DNA of 64,000 bases, taken from assembly GCF_013363995.1 (NCBI RefSeq), contig NZ_JABWGO010000007.1, positions 369,870-433,869 of the forward strand, written 5' to 3'. Shown one piece after another: positions 57,975 to 64,000 of this stretch (position 1 is the stretch's first letter; every line of letters begins with the position of its first letter). Made by a program: the position numbers and the translations under genes. The DNA is from Nonomuraea rhodomycinica. GTDB taxonomy: Bacteria > Actinomycetota > Actinomycetes > Streptosporangiales > Streptosporangiaceae. The notes below the pieces were generated by a model that was given only the letters and a program-made list of their open reading frames with translations, was not told where the DNA came from and did not search any database.

Positions 57975-60410
57975 GTGGCCGACATCAGGGAACGTGACGA
58001 CACGGGGGACCTCGCGGAAGGGGATCCCGCCGTGGCTGAGGCACGCCCGGACCACGACGTCTACGTGGTCGAGCCGCTCCTCCCACAACGCCTGCGCAGG
58101 CCCTCCGACCTGCTGCGCTTCGGCGCCACGCTGGCCGTCATGGTCGCCGTGCTGCTGATCGCGCTGGTCGCCAAGCAGACCCTGAACGGGCTGGAGAAGG
58201 ACGTCACCGAGGGCGCCACCCGGCTGCCCGAGCTGCTCAGCCGGGTCGCGACGTTCCTGGGCGGCGCAGCGCTGCTCGTCGTGCCCGTCGCCTTCGCCGT
58301 CGAGCGCGTCTTCCACCGCGACGGCCTGCGCGTCGCCGAGGGCCTGGTCGCCGCCATCCTCGGCATGGTCATCTCGTTCCTGCTCGGCAGCTGGATCGTC
58401 ACCGCCGGCCCCGTCGACCTGCGCCTGCTGCTGACCGGCAACCGCGACATCGAGCCGCTCAACACGCTGCTCACCTCGGTCATCGCCTACTCCACCGCGG
58501 TCCGCATCTCCCGCCGCCCCACCTGGCGCGCCCTCATGTGGACCGTCATCGGGCTGTACGCCCTCGCCTTCTTCACCGGCTACCAGATCACGCTCGTCGG
58601 CGGCATCATCACCGTCCTGCTCGGCATGGCCATCGGCTACGGCACCCTGTACGGCGTCGGCAGCCCCAACACCCGGCCCCCCGGCAACGCCGTCGTCACC
58701 GCCCTGCGCAAGCTGTCCTTCACACCCGTCTCGGCCCGCCGCATCGACGACGACCACCAGGGCAGCCGCCGCTATGCCATCGGGCTCAAGGACGGCACCA
58801 GCCTCGACGTCACCGTGCTCGACCGCGACCGCCAGGTCGCCGGCCTGCCGTACCGGCTGTGGCGGCGCATCCGGCTCAACTCCGAGACCCGCCGCCGCGC
58901 GATCCGCTCGCTCCGCGCCGAGCTGGAACGCGAGGCGCTCATGGCCTACGCCGCCCAGGCGGCCGGCGCCAGCACGCCCCGCCTCCTCGGCACCAGCGAG
59001 ATCGGCACCGAGGCCGCGCTGCTCGCCTACGAGCACCTCGACACCCGGCCCCTCGACGAGGTGCCCGACGCCGAGATCGACGACAACGTGCTCGCCCAGA
59101 TCTGGGAGCAGATCGAGCTGCTCCAGATCCAGCGGCTCGCCCACCGGCGGCTCACCGGCGACGGCATCCACCTCGACCCCGCCGGCCGGGTCGTGCTGAC
59201 CGACGCGCGCAGCGGCGAGATCGCGGCCGGCGACCTGCTGCTCCGGCTCGACGTCGCCCAGCTCCTGACCTACCTCGCGCTGCGCGTGGGGCCCGAGCGC
59301 TCCGTCCGCGCCGCCGCCGCCGTCATGGGACCCGACGCGCTCGCCGCCGCACTTCCGCTGCTCCAGCGCATCGCGCTCACCCGCGAGACCCGCGCGGCCC
59401 TGGCCAAGGACAAGGCCCTGCTCGGCAACCTGCGCGAGCAGATCGTCGCCCTCAAGCCGCAGAGCAAGGTCGAGGAGATCCGGCTGGAGCGCTTCCGGCC
59501 GCGCACCCTCGTCACCATCATCGCCAGCGCCCTGGCCGCCTACTTCCTGCTGTCGCAGCTCAGCCGGGTCAACCTCGTCCAGGTCGTCACCACGGCCAAC
59601 TGGGCGTGGTCCGGCGTCGCGCTCGTCGCCTCGTTCGTCAGCTTCGTGGCCGCGGCGCTCATGCTGCGCGGGTTCGTGCCCGAGCGCCTGCCCCTCTGGC
59701 GCACCGTGCTCGTGCAGTTCGCCTCGTCGTTCGTCAAGCTGGTCGCGCCGGCCGCCGTGGGCGGCATCGCCATCAACACCCGCTACCTGCAGAAGCGCGG
59801 CATCCCACCCGCGTCGGCGGTGGCCAGCGTGGGCGCCTCGCAGCTCGTCATGCTGATCTTCCACATCGGGCTGCTGCTGCTGTTCGCCTACATCACCGGG
59901 TCGAGCACCGCCACGTCCTTCACCCCGTCACGCGGGCTGGTCGTGGCGATGCTCGCCGTCGCCGTGCTCGCCGTGATGCTGCTCGGGGTGCCGCAGCTGC
60001 GCCGGCTCCTCACCGCGCGCATGCGGCGGCTGTTCTCCAACGTGCTGCCCCGGCTGCTCGACGTGCTCCAGTCGCCCAGCAAGATGATCGAGGCGTGCTC
60101 CGGCACCCTCATGATCACTCTGGCCTTCGTGGCCTGCCTCGACGCGTGCGTGGCGGCGTTCGGCGGCTCGCTCAGCTTCACCACCGTCGCCGTCGTCTAC
60201 CTCACCGCCAACGCCATCGGCTCGGCCGCGCCCACGCCGGGCGGGCTCGGCGCGGTCGAGGCCTCGCTCACGCTCGGCCTGACCGTCGCCGGCCTGGACG
60301 CGTCACTGGCCACCTCGGCCGTGCTGCTCTACCGGCTGCTCACGTTCTGGCTGCCGGTGCTGCCCGGCTGGGCCGCGTTCACCCATCTCCAGCGCGACGA
60401 GGCTCTGTGA
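57975..60410 (+). CDS. Kinase-like domain fused to an LPG-synthase/flippase-type membrane domain
   Basis: 811 residues. An N-terminal part with about six or seven membrane helices (45-225) is followed by a soluble domain (about 240-500). That domain has YAIGLKDGTSLDVTVLDRDR, LLAYEHLDTRPLDEVPDAEI and HRRLTGDGIHLDP...VVLTD, like an APH/RIO-type kinase with a degenerate catalytic loop. The C-terminal ~300 residues are the UPF0104/LPG_synthase_TM flippase domain (ASSFVKLVAPAAVGGIAINT, NAIGSAAPTPGGLGAVEASL). Such proteins move or modify lipids. GTG 57975 follows CAGAAT. Its end overlaps the aldo-keto reductase by 32 bp. Confidence 0.9.
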   Translation: MADIRERDDTGDLAEGDPAVAEARPDHDVYVVEPLLPQRLRRPSDLLRFGATLAVMVAVLLIALVAKQTLNGLEKDVTEGATRLPELLSRVATFLGGAALLVVPVAFAVERVFHRDGLRVAEGLVAAILGMVISFLLGSWIVTAGPVDLRLLLTGNRDIEPLNTLLTSVIAYSTAVRISRRPTWRALMWTVIGLYALAFFTGYQITLVGGIITVLLGMAIGYGTLYGVGSPNTRPPGNAVVTALRKLSFTPVSARRIDDDHQGSRRYAIGLKDGTSLDVTVLDRDRQVAGLPYRLWRRIRLNSETRRRAIRSLRAELEREALMAYAAQAAGASTPRLLGTSEIGTEAALLAYEHLDTRPLDEVPDAEIDDNVLAQIWEQIELLQIQRLAHRRLTGDGIHLDPAGRVVLTDARSGEIAAGDLLLRLDVAQLLTYLALRVGPERSVRAAAAVMGPDALAAALPLLQRIALTRETRAALAKDKALLGNLREQIVALKPQSKVEEIRLERFRPRTLVTIIASALAAYFLLSQLSRVNLVQVVTTANWAWSGVALVASFVSFVAAALMLRGFVPERLPLWRTVLVQFASSFVKLVAPAAVGGIAINTRYLQKRGIPPASAVASVGASQLVMLIFHIGLLLLFAYITGSSTATSFTPSRGLVVAMLAVAVLAVMLLGVPQLRRLLTARMRRLFSNVLPRLLDVLQSPSKMIEACSGTLMITLAFVACLDACVAAFGGSLSFTTVAVVYLTANAIGSAAPTPGGLGAVEASLTLGLTVAGLDASLATSAVLLYRLLTFWLPVLPGWAAFTHLQRDEAL

Positions 60411-61377
60411 TGCGGTCGATCTCGCGCAGCTCGTCCTCGGTGAAGGCCGGGCCGTCCACGCACGCCACGTTGTCCTCCAGCTGGCGCACGCTGCTCGCGC
60501 CGATGAGCACGCTCGTCACCCGCGGGTCGCGCAGCGTCCACAGCAGCGCCATCTGCGCCAGCGTCTGACCACGGCCCCGCGCGACCTCATCGAGCTCGCC
60601 CGCCAGCTTGGTGTCGATGTCGTCGGCGCTCAGGAACCTGCTCGTCGCCGCCCGCGACCCGGCCGGCACACCCTGCAGGTAGCGGTCGGTCAGCAGCCCC
60701 TGCGCCAGCGGCGAGTACACGATGCAGCCCATGCCCGCCTCCTCCAGCGTGTCGAGCAGGTCGCCCTCGATCCACCGGTTGATCATCGAGTACGACGGCT
60801 GGTGGATGAGCAGCGGCGTCCCCAGCTCGCGCATGATCCGCGCGGCCTGGGCCGTCTGCTCGGCGGAGTAGTTGGAGATTCCCGCGTACAACGCCTTGCC
60901 CGAGCGCACCGCCCGGTCCAGCGCCCCCATCGTCTCCTCCAGCGGCGTGTCCGGGTCGGGACGGTGGCTGTAGAAGACGTCGACGTACTCCAGACCCATC
61001 CGCCGCAGCGACTGGTCGAGGCTGGCCAGCAGGTACTTGCGCGACCCCCACTCGCCGTACGGGCCGGGCCACATGTCGTAGCCCGCCTTCGTGGAGATGA
61101 TCAGCTCGTCCCGGTACGGGGCGAAGTCCTCGCGCATGACCCGGCCGAAGGTGCGCTCCGCCGAGCCGTACGGCACGCCGTAGTTGTTGGCCAGGTCGAA
61201 GTGCGTCACCCCCAGGTCGAACGCGCGACGCAGGATCTCCCGCGACGTCGCGATCGGCCGGTCGTCGCCGAAGTTGTGCCACAGGCCCAGCGAGACGGCC
61301 GGCAGCCGCAGCCCGCTCCGGCCGCTGCGGTTGTACGGCTGCCGCTCGTAGCGGCCCGCGTCAGCGATGTACGTCAC
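60379..61377 (-). CDS. Aldo/keto reductase
   Basis: 332 residues, TIM-barrel NADPH oxidoreductase. Catalytic Asp, Tyr, Lys and His appear in HFDLANNYG, ISTKAGYD and DVFYSHRPD. The cofactor tail is VLIGASSVRQLEDNVAC. It resembles YghZ/L-glyceraldehyde-3-phosphate reductase types that detoxify aldehydes. GTG 61377 overlaps the oligopeptidase stop by GTGA, so the two are co-translated. It converges and overlaps with the flippase-fusion gene. Confidence 0.93.
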   Translation of the reverse strand: MTYIADAGRYERQPYNRSGRSGLRLPAVSLGLWHNFGDDRPIATSREILRRAFDLGVTHFDLANNYGVPYGSAERTFGRVMREDFAPYRDELIISTKAGYDMWPGPYGEWGSRKYLLASLDQSLRRMGLEYVDVFYSHRPDPDTPLEETMGALDRAVRSGKALYAGISNYSAEQTAQAARIMRELGTPLLIHQPSYSMINRWIEGDLLDTLEEAGMGCIVYSPLAQGLLTDRYLQGVPAGSRAATSRFLSADDIDTKLAGELDEVARGRGQTLAQMALLWTLRDPRVTSVLIGASSVRQLEDNVACVDGPAFTEDELREIDRITEPRRAGDG

Positions 61378-63521
61378 GCGGCGCTCCCCTCGGCGTCCCG
61401 CTCCTCCGCGCCCAGCTCCTCCGTGCCGCGCTCGATGATCCAGGACAGCGTGAACGCCTCCTCGCGCCACGCGTCGTAGCGCCCGCTCCGGCCGCCGTGA
61501 CCCGCGCCCATCTCGGTCTTCAGCAGGAACGGCCCGCCGGCCGCGGTGGCCCGCAGCCGGGCGATCCACTTCGCCGGCTCGTGGTAGAGCACGCGCGTGT
61601 CGTTCAGGCTGGTGATGGCCAGGATCGGCGGGTACGCCCGGCCGTCGACGTTCTCGTACGGCGTGTAGCTCTTCATGTACGCGTACACGTCGGCGTTGTG
61701 CAGCGGGTCGCCCCACTCGTCCCACTCGATGACCGTCAGCGGCAGCGACGGGTCGAGGATCGTGTTGAGCGCGTCGACGAACGGCACCTCGGCCACCACG
61801 CCCGCGAACTCCTCCGGAGCCAGGTTGGCCGCCGCGCCCATGAGCAGGCCGCCGGCCGAACCGCCGCGGGCCACGACCCGCCCGCTCCAGCCCGCCTGCT
61901 TCAGATGCCGAGCCGCGGCCACGAAGTCGGTGAACGTGTTGCGCTTGCGGGTGAGCTTGCCGTCCTCGTACCAGCGCCGGCCCAGCTCGCCGCCGCCGCG
62001 CACATGGGCCACGGCGAAGACGAAGCCGCGGTCGAGCAGCGACAGCCGGGGCACCGAGAAGCCCGGGTCGATGGAGGTCTCGTAGCTGCCGTAGCCGTAC
62101 AGGACGGTCGGCGCCGGCGTGGCGGTGTCCTTCCGCTTGACCAGGGAGATCGGCACCCGCGTGCCGTCCTCCGCGGTCGCCCACTCACGGAACTGCTCGT
62201 AGTCGTCCGGGTCGTAGCCGCCCAGCACCGCGCGCCGCTTCAGCAGGATCAGCTCGCGGGAGGTCAGGTCGTAGTCGTAGACGCTCGACGGGGTGACCAT
62301 GCTCGTGTAGCCCAGCCGGAGCCGTCCGGTGGTGAACTCGGGATTGCCCGCGGGGCTCACGTCGTACAGCGGCTCGGGGAACTCGATCTCGTACGCGGAG
62401 GCCCCGGCGGCGGCCTCGGCCCGCGCCCGCCAGCCGTCCCCGCTCTCCCCGTAGGGCAGCACCCGGATGCCGGTGAGGCCGTCGCGCCGGAAGTGGACGA
62501 CGGCGTGACCCTCGAACGCGTCGATCTCCAGCAGCCGCGTGTCGTCGCGGTGCGCGATCAGCGGCGTCCACGTGCCGGGGTCGTCCAGCGGGGCGGTGGC
62601 CAGCTCGAAGTTCACGGCGTTCTCGTTGTGCAGCACGTAGAAGAAGTCGCCCGCGTGCTCGACGCCGTACTCCACGCCGACCGTCCGGGGACGCACGACC
62701 CGGAACTCGCCGGTGGGGTCGGCGGCGTCCAGGATGCGCACCTCACTGGTGATCTTGCTGCCGGCGCCCAGCACGATGTACTTCTCGCTGCGCGTGAGCG
62801 AGACGCCGACCCAGTAGCGCTCGTCGGACTCCTCGTAGACGAGCACGTCGTCGCGCGTGCCCAGCGTGTGGCGGTAGACCTGGTACGGCCGCCACGCGTC
62901 GTCCACGCGCGTGTAGAAGAACGTCGAACCGTCGGACGACCACGAGCCGCCGTAGAAGATGTCCTCGATCTCGTCGGCCAGCACCTCGCCGGTCACGAGG
63001 TTCTTGAACCTGAGCGTGAAGCGCTCGGCGCCCTTGTAGTCGGTGGAGTAGGCGAGCATCGTGCCGTCGGGCGAGACCGTGCTCACGCCGACGGAGAAGA
63101 ACTCGCTGTCGCCCGCCAGCTCGTTGCCGTCGAGCAGGACCTGCTCCTGGTCGAGCCGCTCGCCGGGCTTGATCTCCGGCGGGGTCTCGCCCGTCGCCGG
63201 CACGCGGCACGAGACGGCGTACTGCTTGCCCTCCTCGGTGCGGGAGAAGTACCACCAGCCGCCCTTGCGGCTCGGCACCGACAGGTCGGTCTCCTGGACC
63301 CGGCCTTTGATCTCCTGGAACAGCCGCTCCTGGAGATCGCCCAGATGGGTGGTGTGCTCTTTGAGATAGGCGTTCTCCGCCTCCAGATAGGCGACCGTGT
63401 CCGGATCGTCCTTGTCGGCGAGCCAGGCGTACTCGTCGATCACGGTGTCGCCGTGATGGATGCGCTCGGTCGGAACCTTCTTCGCCACCGGAGGCGTCGT
63501 CGCTTGGGTTTCGCTGCTCAC
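61374..63521 (-). CDS. ptrB: Oligopeptidase B (prolyl oligopeptidase family S9A)
   Basis: A 715-residue cytoplasmic serine peptidase that cleaves short peptides after basic residues. An N-terminal segment and a seven-bladed beta-propeller (about 70-420) precede the alpha/beta hydrolase domain. The nucleophile is Ser555 in ARGGSAGGLLMG, the Asp is in ITSLNDTRV and the His is in MGAGHGGRSGR; AVAHVRGGGELGRRWYEDGK is an S9A signature. GTG 63521 was chosen because a TAGACT -10 box ends 7 nt upstream, indicating leaderless start; the longer upstream frame lacks support. It is coupled to the aldo-keto reductase. Confidence 0.94.
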   Translation of the reverse strand: MSSETQATTPPVAKKVPTERIHHGDTVIDEYAWLADKDDPDTVAYLEAENAYLKEHTTHLGDLQERLFQEIKGRVQETDLSVPSRKGGWWYFSRTEEGKQYAVSCRVPATGETPPEIKPGERLDQEQVLLDGNELAGDSEFFSVGVSTVSPDGTMLAYSTDYKGAERFTLRFKNLVTGEVLADEIEDIFYGGSWSSDGSTFFYTRVDDAWRPYQVYRHTLGTRDDVLVYEESDERYWVGVSLTRSEKYIVLGAGSKITSEVRILDAADPTGEFRVVRPRTVGVEYGVEHAGDFFYVLHNENAVNFELATAPLDDPGTWTPLIAHRDDTRLLEIDAFEGHAVVHFRRDGLTGIRVLPYGESGDGWRARAEAAAGASAYEIEFPEPLYDVSPAGNPEFTTGRLRLGYTSMVTPSSVYDYDLTSRELILLKRRAVLGGYDPDDYEQFREWATAEDGTRVPISLVKRKDTATPAPTVLYGYGSYETSIDPGFSVPRLSLLDRGFVFAVAHVRGGGELGRRWYEDGKLTRKRNTFTDFVAAARHLKQAGWSGRVVARGGSAGGLLMGAAANLAPEEFAGVVAEVPFVDALNTILDPSLPLTVIEWDEWGDPLHNADVYAYMKSYTPYENVDGRAYPPILAITSLNDTRVLYHEPAKWIARLRATAAGGPFLLKTEMGAGHGGRSGRYDAWREEAFTLSWIIERGTEELGAEERDAEGSAA

Positions 63522-63528
63522 GTGGGCG

Positions 63529-63534
63529 AGTCTA
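63529..63534 (-). promoter_or_regulatory. -10 element of leaderless oligopeptidase B promoter
   Basis: TAGACT on the minus strand, 7 nt before GTG 63521. No ribosome-binding site. Confidence 0.6.
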
Positions 63535-63732
63535 TGTTCGGCCGTAATCCTTCTGTGGCCGGGAAGCTTGACGAAGACGGCTCGAGCACTCAGGGGCGCT
63601 GCTAATCTTGTGAAGCCGACGCGGTGCGGCACAACCCTCCTCCTCCACTCAGGTGGATTCGGCATGGGCTGTGTCGATGGTCGTCGACAACCTCCCTCTG
63701 GCGAGTCGGTTCGGAGCATGGCTGCGGGCTGG

Positions 63733-63738
63733 TAAGTT
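63733..63738 (+). promoter_or_regulatory. Possible upstream rRNA promoter -10 (TAAGTT)
   Basis: TAAGTT in the string TAAGTTAGAGG about 260 bp before the 16S gene. A matching -35 is weak. It is followed by the hairpin CCCCG-GAGA-CGGGG (63749-63762). The 10-mer TAAGTTAGAG recurs at 63973. Confidence 0.4.
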
Positions 63739-63790
63739 AGAGGGGTTGCCCCGGAGACGGGGTGCGGTCGGAATTCCGAAAGCGCCGAAT

Positions 63791-63819
63791 TTGACAGAGA
63801 ATACGGTCGCTGAAAGAAT
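63791..63819 (+). promoter_or_regulatory. rRNA operon promoter (TTGACA-N17-AAGAAT)
   Basis: A consensus -35 TTGACA (63791-63796), a 17-bp spacer and AAGAAT (63814-63819), followed by an unusually AT-rich purine stretch (GAACGAAACGAAACG). Actinobacterial rRNA promoters commonly have a near-perfect -35 like this one. Transcription is predicted to begin near 63826. Confidence 0.7.
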
Positions 63820-63825
63820 AAAGAC

Positions 63826-63990
63826 ACAACGAACGAAACGAAACGAAAAGCGCCTCTCGCAGGACCGGGGAGAACGCGTCCGTTTCTTGAGAACTCAACA
63901 GTGTGTTAAAAGCCAGTGCATGAACAATGCATGACCCCGTCATATCGGCGAAAGCCGGTGACGGATTCCTTTTAAGTTAGAGATCAGACC
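63826..63990 (+). promoter_or_regulatory. 16S rRNA leader with antitermination and processing elements
   Basis: The hairpin-forming TTGAGAACTCAA (63887-63898) followed by CAGTGTGTTAAAAG is the conserved leader motif of actinobacterial rRNA operons (nut-like box B and box A region). Next come TGCAT/ATGCA arms (63917-63931) and a larger stem, CCGTCA...TGACGG with an inner CGGC-GAAA-GCCG (63937-63964), probably part of the pre-16S processing structure. Confidence 0.8.
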
Positions 63991-64000
63991 TTTAATGGAG
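63991..64000 (+). rRNA. Start of 16S rRNA gene (first bases only)
   Basis: The window ends in TTTAATGGAG, and 16S genes continue from GGAG into AGTTTGATCCTGG. The leader just upstream fits, so the mature 16S 5' end should lie within about the last ten bases. The exact 5' nucleotide cannot be fixed from here. Confidence 0.55.

Noticed and set aside
57798..59864. Minus-strand open frame of 688 codons opposite the flippase fusion
   Set aside because: Low-complexity Asp/Glu/Gly/Val composition, antisense to a gene with clear membrane domains and motifs.
63522..63827. Extended oligopeptidase N-terminus on the minus strand
   Set aside because: It would run through the rRNA promoter region, and a leaderless -10 fits GTG 63521; the extension has no family resemblance.
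63937..63974. Stem plus TTCCTTTT as an intrinsic terminator
   Set aside because: It lies inside the rRNA leader just before 16S, where it more likely belongs to pre-rRNA processing and antitermination.

Overview
This window comes from a very high-GC, Gram-positive actinomycete chromosome. The evidence is strong G/C third-codon bias, many GTG and TTG starts, many apparently leaderless genes, a BldC developmental regulator, a MarP-type protease and a Streptomyces-like bldC/vdh/DUF3073/purM/purF neighbourhood. A Streptosporangiales member (Nonomuraea-like) is my best guess; that is inference from gene content, not a database match. No transposase, integrase, phage gene, CRISPR array or tRNA was seen. 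The right edge runs into the leader of an rRNA operon.

Layout. 1-9 kb: a LysR/FAD-monooxygenase divergent pair, MarP, a small secreted protein ending in a 23-bp tandem repeat, a NarL-type two-component system, secreted and GNAT proteins, and a Ser/Thr kinase with an extracellular domain. 9-16.9 kb: lpdA, an orphan response regulator, pyrD with a repeat-encoded tail followed by a GNAT, and a coupled amidase/hexosaminidase pair for peptidoglycan turnover. 16.9-28.7 kb: LacI and TetR regulators, bldC, vdh, DUF3073, purM-purF, a DUF4190 protein, an SCP orthologue and a PhoX phosphatase. 28.7-38.7 kb looks like an accessory block set between PhoX and purL: an ABC exporter behind a perfect SoxR box, an MFS/TetR divergent pair with a three-half-site operator, a MetF-like protein, an operon of class III cyclase, Crp/Fnr regulator and MFS exporter, and a collagen-like secreted protein. 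38.8-46.5 kb: purL-purQ, an RsbW-like kinase gene, purS, then pdhABC (E1 alpha, E1 beta, E2). 46.6-63.5 kb: an ECF sigma/CU044_5270 pair, DUF6458, a metallo-hydrolase, an acyl-CoA dehydrogenase, a methyltransferase, a PadR regulator divergent from a lipoprotein hydrolase with a perfect operator, a molybdopterin oxidoreductase, a kinase-like/flippase fusion, and an oligopeptidase B/aldo-keto reductase operon. 63.5-64.0 kb: rRNA promoter and leader; the window stops at about the 5' end of 16S rRNA.

How the genes work together. Core metabolism is purine synthesis (PurF, PurM, PurL, PurQ, PurS), pyrimidine synthesis (PyrD) and the pyruvate dehydrogenase complex, with its E3 (lpdA) encoded about 32 kb away. 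Many neighbours are translationally coupled by 4-bp ATGA/GTGA overlaps, and seven convergent pairs overlap at their 3' ends. The most informative regulatory DNA is the SoxR-type promoter (18-bp perfect palindrome inside a 19-bp spacer), the PadR-type operator with ATGT-N8-ACAT spacing, and the MFS/TetR operator. Together with the cyclase-Crp-MFS operon, these point to export functions that respond to redox-active or toxic compounds.
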